A DNA stretch of 64,000 nt from Nocardioides sambongensis. GTDB lineage: Bacteria > Actinomycetota > Actinomycetes > Propionibacteriales > Nocardioidaceae. The notes under the pieces are model-generated. The model was not told the origin of the DNA and ran no database searches. It was given only the letters and a program-made list of their open reading frames with translations. A program made the translations under genes and the position numbers. Below, piece by piece: positions 1-12,200 of the stretch. The stretch is taken from assembly GCF_006494815.1 (NCBI RefSeq), contig NZ_CP041091.1, positions 3,734,501 through 3,798,500 on the forward strand, read 5' to 3'. Within the stretch, counting starts at the first letter, position 1; every line of letters begins with the position of its first letter.

Positions 1-2263
1 AGGTGGGCAGCCGCGGGTCGATCTTCCACTGCGACCCGCCGTGCGCTGAGCCGATGTCACGGAAGCCGCCGAAGCCGCAGACCAGCGCCGACCAGACGCC
101 GCCGGTGGAGGCGACGTGCACGCCGTCGGCGGTGTTGGAGTGCCGGTCGTCGAGGTCGACGAAGAGCGAGGAGAGGAAGTAGCGCAGCGCCAGGTCGTGG
201 TAGCCGACCTCGGCCGCGATGATCGACTGCACCACGGCCGACAGCGTCGAGTCGCCGGTGGTGATCGGGTCGTAGTAGTCGAAGTCGGCCTTCTTCTGCT
301 CCGGCGTGAACTCCTCCCCCTGCAGGAAGAGCGCCAGCACCACGTCGGCCTGCTTGAGCACCTGGAACCGGTAGATCACCAGCGGGTGGTAGTGCAGCAG
401 CAGCGGCCGCTTCTCCAGCGGCGTGTTCTCCAGGTCCCACATCTCCCGCTCCAGGAAGTGCATGTCCTGGGGGTGGATGCCGAGGTGCTCCTCGAAGGGG
501 ATCGCCATCGCCCGGGCGCAGTCGGCCCACTCGGCGACCTCGTCCTCCCGCACTCCCGTACGACGCACCAGCTGCGCGTGCGCCTCCGGGTCGTTCGCGG
601 CCAGGTCCTCGACCGCGCGGGCCGCGCGACGGAGGTTGAAGCGCGCGAGCACGTTCGTGTAGAGGTTGTCGTTCACCACGGTCGTGTACTCGTCCGGACC
701 GGTGACACCGTGGATGTGGAAGGTGCGCCGGGACTCGTCGCGCCAGAAGCCCAGGTCGGCCCAGAGCCGGGCGGTCTCGACGAGGATGTCGATCGCCTCC
801 CGGTGCAGGAAGTCCTGGTCGCCGGTGGCGCCGACGTACTGGCTCAGGGCGTAGGCGATGTCGGCGTCGATGTGATACTGCGCGGTGCCCGCCGCGTAGT
901 AGGCCGAGGCCTCCTGACCGTTGATGGTGCGCCACGGGAAGAGCGCGCCCTTCTGGGCCAGCTCCCGTGCTCGCCGCCGCGCGGAGTCCAGCAGGGTGTA
1001 GCGGAAGCGCAGCGCGTTCCGGGCGGCCCACGGCATCGTGTAGGTGAGGAACGGCATCACGTAGACCTCGGTGTCCCAGAAGTAGTGACCGCCGTAGCCC
1101 GAGCCGCTCACCCCCTTCGCCGCGATGCCCAGCGACTCGGCGCGGGCCGAGGCCTGCAGGATCGAGAAGAGGTTCCAGCGGATCGCCTGCTGCAGCGCCG
1201 GCTGGCCGTGCACCTCGACGTCGCTGCGCGACCAGAAGGTGTCCAGCCAGGCGCGCTGGTCGGCGAACTGCTGCTCCAGACCCTGCTCGTGGGTGCGGTC
1301 CAGGGTCCGCTCGCAGCGGTCGAGCAGCTCGCGCGGCGGCACCGACTCCGCGGTGTGGAAGGCCACGGTCTTGGTCAGCGTGATCGGTACGCCGGGCTCC
1401 GCGGCGACCCGGTAGATCACCTTCGCCATGTCCGCCTCGGACTCCACCCGGGAGGAGAACGGGACGCCGGCCTCCAGGTGGTGGTCGGCGACCACGCCGA
1501 GGCTCATCCGGGACTCCGCGGTCCGGTAGGCCAGGCAGAGTCGTCCGGTCTCCGGGTTCGCGTGGTCGAACGCCGGCTCGAGCACCCGCCGCTGGAACGT
1601 CTCCGCCTTGCGCGGGTCGCCGCCGTCGGCCACCTTGCGATCCACCGACTGGTCGGCGAACTCGTGCCAGACGTCCTGCCGGTTCAGCAGCTGCGAGGAG
1701 AGGGCGACCGAGGCCCGCTGGTCCAGCAGGGTCACCTCGAACGTCATCACGCACAGGTGGCGCTGCCCCAGCGGCACCATCCGCCGCGACCGGACCCGGA
1801 CCTTCTTGCCGGCCGGCGTGCGCCAGATCAGGTCCCGCACCAGCACGCCCTCCCGCACGTCCAGGCTCCGCTCGTACTCGAGCAGGTCCGCGACCGAGAG
1901 GTGCAGCGGCTCGTCGTCGACGTAGAGACGGATCACCTTGGGGTCCGGCACGTTGACGATGGTCTGGCCCACCCGCGCGAACCCGTAGGCCTCCTCGGCG
2001 TGGTTGATCGCCCAGGTCTCGTGGAAGCCGTTGATGTAGGTGCCGTCGTGGTGCGCGTCGCGGCTCTCCTCGTAGTTGCCGCGCATCCCGAGGTAGCCGT
2101 TGCCGACGGTGAAGAGGGACTCGGTGGTGCCGAGGTCCTCGGGGCTGAACCGGGTCTCCACCAGGCGCCACGGGTCGACCGGGAACCGGGTGCGGTCCAT
2201 CGGGTCCTCGACCGGTGGAGCGATGTGGGAGGGGCCGAGCGAGTCGGGGCCGGGGACGTTCAC
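1..2263 (-). CDS. GH65 family disaccharide phosphorylase (3' end cut by window edge)
   Basis: Glycoside hydrolase family 65 enzyme: phosphorolysis of an alpha-linked glucose disaccharide (maltose, trehalose or kojibiose type) to beta-glucose 1-phosphate and glucose, in the cytoplasm. The frame stays open for 754 codons to base 2. The N-terminal domain reads WRLVETRF then TESLFTVGNGYLGMRGNYEE; the catalytic general acid is Glu525 in GPDEYTT; the phosphate-binding stretch HVASTGG lies at about 716-722, which favours phosphorylase over hydrolase. Family members are about 780-800 residues, so only a short C-terminal piece is missing. Start: GTG at 2263, overlapping the stop of the upstream HAD gene by four bases (GTGA), so the two are translationally coupled. 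The neighbour converts the beta-glucose 1-phosphate product. The exact disaccharide cannot be decided from sequence alone. Confidence 0.9.
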   Translation of the reverse strand, partial: MNVPGPDSLGPSHIAPPVEDPMDRTRFPVDPWRLVETRFSPEDLGTTESLFTVGNGYLGMRGNYEESRDAHHDGTYINGFHETWAINHAEEAYGFARVGQTIVNVPDPKVIRLYVDDEPLHLSVADLLEYERSLDVREGVLVRDLIWRTPAGKKVRVRSRRMVPLGQRHLCVMTFEVTLLDQRASVALSSQLLNRQDVWHEFADQSVDRKVADGGDPRKAETFQRRVLEPAFDHANPETGRLCLAYRTAESRMSLGVVADHHLEAGVPFSSRVESEADMAKVIYRVAAEPGVPITLTKTVAFHTAESVPPRELLDRCERTLDRTHEQGLEQQFADQRAWLDTFWSRSDVEVHGQPALQQAIRWNLFSILQASARAESLGIAAKGVSGSGYGGHYFWDTEVYVMPFLTYTMPWAARNALRFRYTLLDSARRRARELAQKGALFPWRTINGQEASAYYAAGTAQYHIDADIAYALSQYVGATGDQDFLHREAIDILVETARLWADLGFWRDESRRTFHIHGVTGPDEYTTVVNDNLYTNVLARFNLRRAARAVEDLAANDPEAHAQLVRRTGVREDEVAEWADCARAMAIPFEEHLGIHPQDMHFLEREMWDLENTPLEKRPLLLHYHPLVIYRFQVLKQADVVLALFLQGEEFTPEQKKADFDYYDPITTGDSTLSAVVQSIIAAEVGYHDLALRYFLSSLFVDLDDRHSNTADGVHVASTGGVWSALVCGFGGFRDIGSAHGGSQWKIDPRLPT

Positions 2264-3000
2264 GCGTCGCCCTCCTGCCGGTCGGCGTCGGTCAGCAGCT
2301 CGTCGAGGTCGGCGACCACCACGTCGGCGCCGGCCTCCCGCAGCGCGTCGGCGCCGACCCCGCGATCCACCCCGATCACCAGGCCGAACGCGCCGGAGGC
2401 ACCGGCCCGGACACCGCTCACCGCGTCCTCCAGTACGACGGCGCGGTCGGCCGGCGCGCCCAGCAGGCGCGCGGCGTAGAGGAAGGTGTCCGGCGCGGGC
2501 TTGCCGGCCAGTCCCTGCTCGGCGGCGACCCCGCCGTGCACCACGTGGGTGAAGAAGTCGCTCACCCCGGCCGCCTCCAGCACCGCCGGGGCGTTGCGGG
2601 AGGAGGAGACGATCGACATCGGCATCCCGGCCGCGCGCAGCTGCCGCAGCAGCGCCAGCGAGCCCGGGTAGGGGTCGACGCCCTCGTCGGCGAGGACCTG
2701 GGAGAACACCTCGTTCTTGCGGTTGCCGAGGCCGCACACGGTCTGCGCGTCGGGGCTGTCGTCGGGGTCGCCCTCGGGCAGGGTGATGTCCCGGGAGGCG
2801 AGGAAGGAGCGGACGCCGTCGTACCGGGGTTTGCCGTCGATGGCGCCGAAGTAGTCCTCGTCGCCGTAGGGCCTCGCCTCGGGGTGGTCGGCGAGGAACT
2901 CGGTGAACATCTTGGCCCAGGCGCGCATGTGCACCTCGGCGGTCGGGGTCACCACGCCGTCGAGGTCGAAGAGAGCAGCCTCGTAGGTGTTCCAGTCCAT
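2260..3000 (-). CDS. Beta-phosphoglucomutase-like HAD-superfamily enzyme
   Basis: Isomerises beta-glucose 1-phosphate to glucose 6-phosphate, feeding the product of the coupled GH65 phosphorylase into glycolysis. HAD motifs are in order: DLDGVV near residue 11-16 (nucleophile Asp), SSSRNA (motif II), GKPAPD (motif III Lys) and EDAVSGVRAG (motif IV). With ATG at 3000 the protein has 246 residues, normal for the family. An in-frame GTG at 3018 exists, but a TACGCT box at 3008-3013 (minus strand) sits 7 bases before the ATG, which fits a leaderless transcript starting at or next to 3000. First gene of a two-gene operon. A generic HAD phosphatase is the alternative, but the GH65 partner makes phosphoglucomutase the likely role. 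Confidence 0.85.
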   Translation of the reverse strand: MDWNTYEAALFDLDGVVTPTAEVHMRAWAKMFTEFLADHPEARPYGDEDYFGAIDGKPRYDGVRSFLASRDITLPEGDPDDSPDAQTVCGLGNRKNEVFSQVLADEGVDPYPGSLALLRQLRAAGMPMSIVSSSRNAPAVLEAAGVSDFFTHVVHGGVAAEQGLAGKPAPDTFLYAARLLGAPADRAVVLEDAVSGVRAGASGAFGLVIGVDRGVGADALREAGADVVVADLDELLTDADRQEGDA

Positions 3001-3090
3001 GCCGAGCAGCGTAACCACGGCGGTCGTGCGATCTGTTTCGCCGCGGTGAACCAGGGGCGCGTCGCGGTGGTCGCGGTCACCCCGGGGCCT

Positions 3091-3108
3091 CTACCCAGAT
3101 CTGGGTAG
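3091..3108. promoter_or_regulatory. Perfect 18-bp palindrome, candidate operator
   Basis: CTACCCAGATCTGGGTAG is a perfect inverted repeat in the divergent intergenic region between the GH65/HAD operon (start 3000, minus) and the giant secreted protein (start 3233, plus). The size and symmetry fit a dimeric regulator. Which gene it controls and by which protein is not visible. Confidence 0.4.
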
Positions 3109-3232
3109 ACGGTCCTGGTTCGGTCGCGGGGCGTGGCGGCGGTTGCGGAGGTTGTGCTCGTCCCGCGGGAGCCGCAGACGCCACACTCGTGCCGCGTCGT
3201 CCCCGGGGCAGGACATCTTCCTGGGGGAATCC

Positions 3233-6200
3233 GTGTCGCTCCTCGGCTCGCTCCGTCGCTCCGTCACTCCGCTCGTCTGCCTCGTCGCCGCCCTGGCCCT
3301 GCTGCTCTCGCCGCTGGCGATGACCAGCGCCCAGGCGGCGAAGAACAAGGCGCCGCGGCTGAAGCCGATCGCGACCCAGACCGTGGGTGCCGGCAAGGCG
3401 CTCACGATCCGCCCCAAGGCCTCCGACCCCGACCGCGGACCGCGCAGCCTGCGGTTCAGCGCCGCGGGCAAGCCCGGGTGGCTGACGCTCAACCGCAGGA
3501 GCGGCGTGCTCAAGGGCAGGGCGCCGGTCAACGCCGCCGGACGGACCTGGCGGATCACCCTGAAGGTGACCGACGGCAGGGCCGCCGCCGCCCGCAGGTT
3601 CGCGGTCAAGGTGCCCGCCAACAAGGCGCCGCAGCTGACCGAGCTGAGCAACCGCAACGTCTTCGTCGGCGACGACCTCGTGGTGACCCCGCAGGCGGTC
3701 GACCCGGACCGCGGCCCCCGGCCGCTGCGCTACTCGGTGGCCTACACCGCCGCCGGCTCGGCCCCCGCGACGCCGTCCTGGCTCACCTTCGACGCCACCA
3801 CCGGTCAGCTGACCGGCACCGCCCCCGCCGCCTCCGCCGGCGACAGCTGGACGGTGACCATCGCGGCCACCGACGGTCTGGCCACCCGCACCCGCAGCTT
3901 CGTGCTGACCGTCCTCGAGCAGCAGCCCGACAACCGGGCCCCCGAGGTCGCCGACCAGTCGTTCTCCGTCGACGAGGGCCTCGCCGGCGCGACGGTCGGC
4001 ACCGTCGAGGGCACCGACCCCGACGGCGACGACCTGGTCTGGTCGCTGACCACGGCCGGTCTCCCGTTCGCGATCACCGCGGCCGGCCGGATCACCACCA
4101 CCACCGCGCTGGACTTCGAGACCACCGACTCCTACGAGCTCACCGTCCGCGCCTCCGACGGCGTCGACCACACCGACGCGACCGTCACCGTGGCCGTCGA
4201 CGACGTCGACGAGAGCCCGGTGATCGACCCGGTCGCCGACGTCACCACCGCCGAGGACGCCCCGCTCACCGCGATCCCGGTCGCCGCCACCGACCCGGAG
4301 GGCGCGGACGTCGACGTCCGGGTCGACGGACTGCCCGCCGGTCTCAGCTTCACCGCGGCGAGCGGCGAGATCACCGGCACCCCGACCCTCTCCGGGGTCA
4401 GCACCGTCACCGTGACCGCGGACGACGGCACCTCCGCGCCCGCCGTCACGACGTTCGAGATCGAGGTCACCGCGGTCAACGACGCCCCGGTGATCGCGGA
4501 CCAGGCGCTGACCGTGCCCGAGGGCGCGGCGTCCGGTGCCGAGGTCGGCCGGCTGGCCGCCGCCGACGAGGACGGCGACGCGCTCACCTTCAGCAGCGAC
4601 ACGACCGACTTCGACGTCGCCGCCGACGGCACCGTGACCGTCGCCGACGGCGGACTGCCGCAGGGTGCCGGTCCGTTCACCTTCACCGTGACCGTCAGCG
4701 ACGGCACCACCACCGCCACCGCGCAGGTCACCGTCACGGTCGACACCAGCGGCGACCTGGCTCCGGTGATCGAGCCGGGCCAGAGCTTCCAGGTCCGCGA
4801 GGACGCCGCCACCGGCGCGACCGTCGGCACCGTGCAGGCCAGCGACCCCGACGGTGACGCCCTGGTCCACCAGATCGCGGGCGGCAACACCGGTGACGCC
4901 TTCGGGATCGACCCGGCGACGGGTGCGATCACCGTCGCCGCGCCGCTCGACTTCGAGACCACCGGCTCCTACAACCTGACGGTCGTGGTCAGCGCCGGCG
5001 GGAAGAGCGACCAGGAGACGGTCACCGTCACGGTGCAGGACGTCAACGAGGCACCGGTGGTCGCCCCGATCGCCGACCAGGACGCGACCGAGGGCGACCC
5101 GATCACCGCGATCCCGGTCGAGGTCGGCGACCCCGACCAGGGTGACACCACCACGGTCACGGTGACCGGCCTGCCGGCCGGACTCGCCTACGCCGGCGGC
5201 CGGATCTCCGGCACGCCCACCCTCGGCGGCGACTTCACCGTCACCGTCACCGCGACCGACGCGGCCGGCCTGACCGGCGCCACCACGTTCGCCCTCGCGG
5301 TCACCGACGTCAACGACGCCCCGGTGATCGCCCCGATCGGCGAGGTCAGCGCCACCGAGGACGAGGAGATCGACCCCGTCGTCGTGGTGGCCACCGACGA
5401 GGAGGGCGACGACGTCACCCTCACCGTCTCGCCCCTGCCGGCCGGACTCGCCTGGGACGCCGCCACCGGCACCATCTCCGGTACGCCGACCGCGGCAGGC
5501 GACTACTCCGTCACCGTCACCGCCGACGACGGCAACGGCGGCACGGCCACCGCGACCTTCGCGATCTCGGTCGCCGGGGTCAACGACGCTCCGGTGATCA
5601 CCTCGGTGACGCCCTCCTCGATCGCCGGCACCGTGGACCAGGCGCTCAGCGTCGACCTCACCGTGGTCGCCACCGACGAGGACGGCGACGACCTCACCCT
5701 CGACGTCACCGGGCTGCCCGACGGCCTGGACGCGACCGACAACGGTGACGGCACCGTCACCGTCGCCGGCACCCCGACCGAGGCCGGCGAGGTGACCGCC
5801 ACCGTGGTCGCCACCGACCCCGAGGACGCGAGCGACACCGCCGACCTGGCGGTCTCGATCGTCGACGCGGTCACCACGTGCGCGCCGCGCTCGGTCCTCC
5901 CGTGCGCCGATGTCCCGGTCGAGCTGCCCTACAGCCTGACCTTCGACGGCACCGAGGGCGGCCTCGACGACACCGGCTTCACCATGGTCGACCCGCCGTC
6001 GACCCGCGGCAACGTCGACCAGGCGCCCGCCCCGGCCACGCCCACCGACCCGGCCGTTCCCGGCTACGAGCCCGGCCTGGTGGCCACCACCGGCGGCGCG
6101 CTGGCACTGACCGCCACCAAGGGCATCGCCTACCGCTACCCCGGCACCGGCGGCTCGAACGGCACCAACTCCCAGCTCAACACCCTCGGCGTCGGGGTCT

Positions 6201-9200
6201 CCGGCTCCGACCGGGGCTACGAGCTGGAGACCACGGTCGTCGACCCGGCGTTCGCCGGGTCCGCCAACGGCGCCCAGCAGGGCGGTCTGTGGTTCGGCCT
6301 CGGTGAGGACGACTACGTCAAGGCCGCGGTGTCCCGGGTCAGCCCGACCACCAACAAGGTGCAGCTGCTCGTCGAGACCGACGGCGTGGCCGTCCCGGGG
6401 ACGACGTACGAGCTGAACTCGGCGCCGTTCGCCTCCGGCCAGGACGTCCGGATGGTGCTCACCGTCGAGGACACCGACGGCGCCGGCGGCACCGCGTCGC
6501 TGGCCTACTCCGTCGACGGCGGCGCGCTGACGCCGCTGGTGGACCCGGCCAACACCGTCAACAGCACCACGCTCCCGCTGCCGCAGGACCTCTTCGACGG
6601 GGTCGCGCTGGAGGACGCCACGTCGTCCTTCGCCGGTCTCTACTCGACCAAGCGCAACGCCGCCGCCTCCGACAACGTGGTGGTCTCCTTCGCGGACTTC
6701 GCCGTTCGCGGCATCGAGACCGCGCCGGAGCTGCACGAGAAGTACAGCTTCACCACCGCGGCGGACACCGCGGTCCCGGCCGGCTACACCCGCAACACCG
6801 GCGCCGCCTGGACCGACGCGGCCGGGATCGGCTGGGTCACCCAGGCCAGCCTCGCCACCGGCACCCACGTCCCGGTCGACCTGACCAGCAACACCCGGGT
6901 CCGCACCCGGGCCGGGGTCTCCGCGCTGCAGAACCGGCTGATCCACCTGCAGTACGGCGACGTGGACGGCGGCGCCGGCACCAACGGCAACAAGACCCCC
7001 GGTGCCTTCGAGCGCGAGGTCCCCGACGGCTGGTACGCGGTGACCGTCTCCGTCGGCGACCAGATGGGGTCGACGGCCTACGACAGCCAGTACACGGTCA
7101 ACGTCGAGGGCGTCACCGCGATCGATCGCTTCCAGGCCACCGCCGCCAACGAGTACCGGACCGCCACCGTGGTCGTCCCGGTCTCCGACGGCCGGCTGAC
7201 CGTGGACGCGGTCGGCGGGTTCAACACCAAGATCAACTACCTGGAGATCGACAGCGCCACCGAGCCGACCGAGCCCGACGTGCACCGGCAGGTCCGCTTC
7301 GCCGACGAGGCGACCGCTCCGCCGGCCGGCTACCTGAAGGACTACGGCCAGGCCTACGGCGACCGGAGCGGCGCCGACCAGGGCAGCGGGCTGGCCTACG
7401 GGTGGCGTTCGATCGCCAGCGGCCAGCCGGTGAGCCTGGTCGGCAACGGCCGGCTGCGGGCCACCGCCGGTGTGCCGGCGCTGCGGGCCGGACTGGTCCA
7501 CATGCAGCTGCCCTCGAACGCCACCTCGGGGGTGACCACGCCCGGCTACTGGGAGATGGCGGTGCCGGACGGCGTCTACCAGGTCGGCGTCTCGGTCGGT
7601 GACGCCACCAGCGTCGACAGCGAGCACTGGATCAACATCGAGGACCAGAACGCCGTCGCCGAGTTCGTCCCGACCGGGGCGGACGGTGCCGCGACCCACT
7701 GGACCCAGGCCACCCGCACCGTCGCGGTCCGTGACGGGCGGCTGACGATCAGCCCGGCCAGCGGCACCAACACCAAGATCAACTGGGTCACCGTGGACAG
7801 CGTCGCCGGCGCCTCGCAGCGCCCGTCGGTGCTCAAGTGCACCCCGGCCAACCTGGCCACCGCGGTCACGCCGACCGGGGGCATCGTCTGCGACCTCAGC
7901 CTGATCGGCGGGGGCGTCGACCCGACCACGCTGGCCGGCGCGGTCCGGCTGGTCGACGTGGCCACCGGCAGCGCGGTCGAGGGCAACGTGCAGACCAGCG
8001 GCGGCTCGGACACGATCAACTTCTCCCCGGTCGCCCAGCTCTCCGCCAACACGCTCTACCGCCTCGAGATCGGCGCGGGCGTCCAGGACGTCGACGGCCG
8101 CACGTTCCTGCCGTACGCCACCGCCTTCACCACCGGCGTCACCACCGGTGGCGGCGGGCCGGTCGCCTTCGACCGGACCGCGTCGGGTGCCCCGGACGGC
8201 AGGAGCTACACCTCGCTGACCGTCGGTCCCGACGGGCGGCTCTACGCCGGCTCGATCACCGGCGAGATCTACCGGTTCGACATCGAGGACGACGGCACCC
8301 TCGGCACCCCGACGGTGATCACCACCGTGCAGGACTACAGCCGTGCGGTCGGCGACACCTACAACCAGGGGATGCGCACGGTCATCGGGCTCACCTTCGA
8401 CCCGGCGTCGACCGCGGACAACCCGATCCTGTGGATCACCGACAACGCGCCGTACCTGGGCCAGAGCAACGTGCCGGACTTCTCCGGGCGGCTGGCCAAG
8501 CTGACCGGTGACGACCTGGGCACCTACACCGCGATCGTCGACGGCCTGCCGCGCTCGGTGAAGGACCACGAGACCAACTCGATCGCCTTCGGCCCCGACG
8601 GCGCGCTCTACTTCACCCAGGGCGCCAACAACGCGATGGGTGCGCCCGACGGCGCCTGGGGCAACCGGGCCGAGACCCTGCTCTCGGCCTCCGTGCTCCG
8701 GCTCGACACGACCAAGCTGCCCAGCCCGCTGCCGGCGAAGGGCGTCAACGTGCGCACCGACGGCGCCGGGTCCTACAACCCGTTCACCGCGAGCGCGCCG
8801 CTGACCATCTACGCCCGCGGCGTCCGCAACGCCTACGACCTGCTGTGGCACAGCAACGGACACCTCTACGTGCCGACCAACGGCTCGGCGGCCGGGGGCA
8901 ACGTGCCCGCCGTGCCCGCGGACGCCAACCTGCCCGCCACCTGCGCCAACCGGCCCGACGGCACCTACCTCGGGCGGCCGAAGGTGGCGGCGCAGAACAG
9001 CAACCCGGAGGAGACCGACTACGTCTTCGACGTCAAGAAGGACCGCTACTACGGGCACCCCAACCCGGCCCGCTGCGAGTACGTCCTCAACAACGGCAAC
9101 CCGACGTCCGGCGCGGACAGGTTCGAGAACTCCAAGTACCCGGTCGGCACCCAGCCCGACCCGAACTACGACCTCGCCGGGGTCTACAACGCCGGTCTGC

Positions 9201-12200
9201 ACGCCAGCGCCAACGGTGTCATCGAATACCGCGGCGGTGCCTTCGGTGGCGCACTGGACGGCAAGCTGCTCTACCTGCGCTACTCCAGCGGCAGCGACAT
9301 CGTCTCCTTCGACGTGGCCGCCGACGGGACGCTGTCCAACCAGACCTTCGGGGTCACCGGCAGCACCAACATGCAGGCCCCGCTGGACCTCACCGAGGAC
9401 CTCGGCACCGGCAACATCTACGTCGCCGAGCTCACCCAGGACGGCCGGCACTCCGCGATCCAGCTGCTCAAGCCCCAGGGCGGTGGCGGTGGTCCGGTCG
9501 GTACGGCGACCGAGCGGCTGGTCTTCAGCGGCCCGACCGGGTCGACCTCGGCCAGCCGGGACGCGGTGATCACCAACACCGGCCTGGAGCCGCTGGTGGT
9601 CACCGGCGCCGCGGTGACCGGCGGCGACGCCGGCCAGTTCGAGCTGGGCACCGCGCCGAGCTATCCGGTCACCGTGCCCGCCGGCGGGTCCGCCCGGATC
9701 CCGGTCGCCTTCGACCCGACCAGCGTCGGGGTGAAGGCGTCCACCCTCACCGTGGCCACCGCCGCCGGCGACAAGACGGTCCGGCTGCGCGGTCTGGCGG
9801 CCAGCGGTCTGGGCGGGTCCAACGAGCCCTCGCTGCAGCGGGTCATGGACACCCTGGAGATCCCGGTGAACGTGGGTGACCCGGACCCGAGCAACGCCTC
9901 GATGCCGGCCACGCAGGGGCTGATCGGCGACGAGGTCCCCGCCCAGGTCTTCGAGAAGGCGCTCTTCGACGCGCCGATCTCGATCACCCCGCTCGCGGCG
10001 TACGGACCGCAGAACAACGACCCCGCCGTCCACGTCGGCTGGTACGACGCCGGCGACCCGGCCGGCCTGCACCGCCAGTTCTCGATCGCCGCGGACGAGG
10101 TGCAGGGCCTGATGATCGACCCCGACGGCCAGACCACGAACATCGACCCCGGCGAGGAGACCGTCTTCGGCCTCTACTCGGAGTGGCCGTACTTCTCCGG
10201 ACGCAAGGCCTACACCGAGGACGCCCTCAACACCTGGGACGGCACCTACCCGCACCACATCCGGGTCTACCCCTACCGTGAGCGCGACGGCAGCACCGTG
10301 GCCAACGCCTACGTCGTGGCCACCGAGGAGGTGCCGGGCTCGCCCTTCGACAGCCAGGACATCGTGCTGCTGGTCCGCAACGTGAAGCCCTACGTCGCGA
10401 CCGAGATCGACGGCGCCGAGCTCCGTGCGGTCAACCCCGACCCCACGCCGTTCGCCGACCAGATCGCGTTCAACCGGCTGCAGACCACCGCCGACGCCAA
10501 CCAGAAGTACGCCGAGACCGGCACCGTCCGGATCACCAACCCCGGCACGGCGGCCTACCAGGTGACCGGGCTGCCGATCACCGACACCTTCGCGCTGGTC
10601 GGCGCCCCGGAGCTGCCGTTCACGGTGGCGCCGGGCCAGACCGTCGACCTGACCGTGCGGTTCACCGCCACCTCCACCAAGGTGCACAACGGCACCCTGA
10701 CCGTGCAGTCCAACGCGGAGACCAACCCGACCCAGGTGATCCACCTCGGCGGGCTCTGGCAGTCGCAGAGCGAGGGCGGCCAGGAGCCGAACCTCTCCCA
10801 GATCGCGAAGGCGTTCGGGATCGGCACCAACATCCCCAACGGGTTCACCAGCAAGGGCGAGTACGCGCCGATCGGCGACGAGGTGCTGTCGCCGTACTGG
10901 GCCCGGCTGGATGCCACCAAGCCGGTGACGGTGCGGCAGCTGGCCGCGTTCCACACCTACCCGAACGGGGCGACCGTGCGCTGGGGGAACAAGGGCACCA
11001 CGCCGGGCACCGGCTTCACCGGGATGGGCGGCCAGTACGCGCAGTCGCTGCTGCCCCGGGCCAACAACAACGCCAACGCCGGTCCCGCCTCCGGGACCGC
11101 CAGCCCGGTGGTCGGCGGCAACGCCGCACAGACCCACTTCGAGTTCGCCGTCGACGGGGAGCGCGGTGACCACGCCAAGAACAACGCCGCCGTCGACATC
11201 GCCAACGGCTGCGTCGAGCCCTGCGGCCAGCACGTCCGGCTGTGGCCGGTGCGCGACCGCGACGGCGTGCTGGTGCCGGGGTCCTACCTGATGTCGATGG
11301 ACTACTCCGGGATCAACTACGACTACCAGGACAACGTCTACCTGGTGGGCAACATCCGGCCCGAGGTGATCACCGCGCCGACCGTGACGGCCAGCCCCGG
11401 CGACGGCGAGATCACCCTGTCCTGGACCCGCAACCCCTACGACGTGGGCGTCGGCTACCGGGTCTGGCGCGGCACCACACCGGGCTTCGCCGTCAACGAC
11501 GCGGCGCTGATCAGCGGACCGACCAGCGGGGCACCGCTGTCCACGACCACCTTCACCGACAGCAACGTCAGCAACGGCACCACCTACTACTACGTGGTGC
11601 GGGCGGTCTACCGCGGCATCGGCAACTCCGCGGACGGCACCGCCTCGGCGACACCGTCGGCCGACGCCGACGACATCGACGTGAGCGTGAACTTCGCCAA
11701 CCTGGCCGCGACGCTGCCGAACGGCTACCTGCGCGACTTCGGCCAGTCGTTCGGCGCACGGAACCGCGCCGACCAGGGCACCGGGCTCACCTACGGGTGG
11801 ATCGGGGAGACCTCCCGGCAGCCGGTCGACCTCTCCGTCGGCGGAACCACCAACGCCGGCAACGGTCGCTGGCGCCAGACCAGCCAGTCCGACCTCCGGC
11901 TGGACACGCTGATGCACATGCAGGCCGACGACGTGCCGAACTTCAACGGCACCCCGGTCGCGGGCATCTGGGAGATGGCGGTGCCCAACGGCGACTACCA
12001 GGTGACCGTCGCCGCCGGGGACCCCGCGGTCAACTCCGACCCGGAGATCCACACCCTCAACGTGGAGGGCGAGACCGCGATCGACGCGTTCGTGCCCACC
12101 GGCTCGGCCGGCAGCAACTCCCACCACCGCACCGCGACGGTCACCGTGACCGTCGAGGACGGCCGGCTCACCATCGACGCGCTGGGCGGCACCAACACCA

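Noticed and set aside
57..2171. Long frames on both strands over the GH65 gene
   Set aside because: They lack stops because of base composition; only the frame from GTG 2263 shows GH65 motifs from end to end.
3077..12127. A 3016-codon open frame antisense to the giant exoprotein
   Set aside because: It mirrors the G/C third-base bias of the real gene, is Arg/Val/Gly/Asp-rich with no domain pattern, has no signal peptide, and the sense frame shows clear domains.
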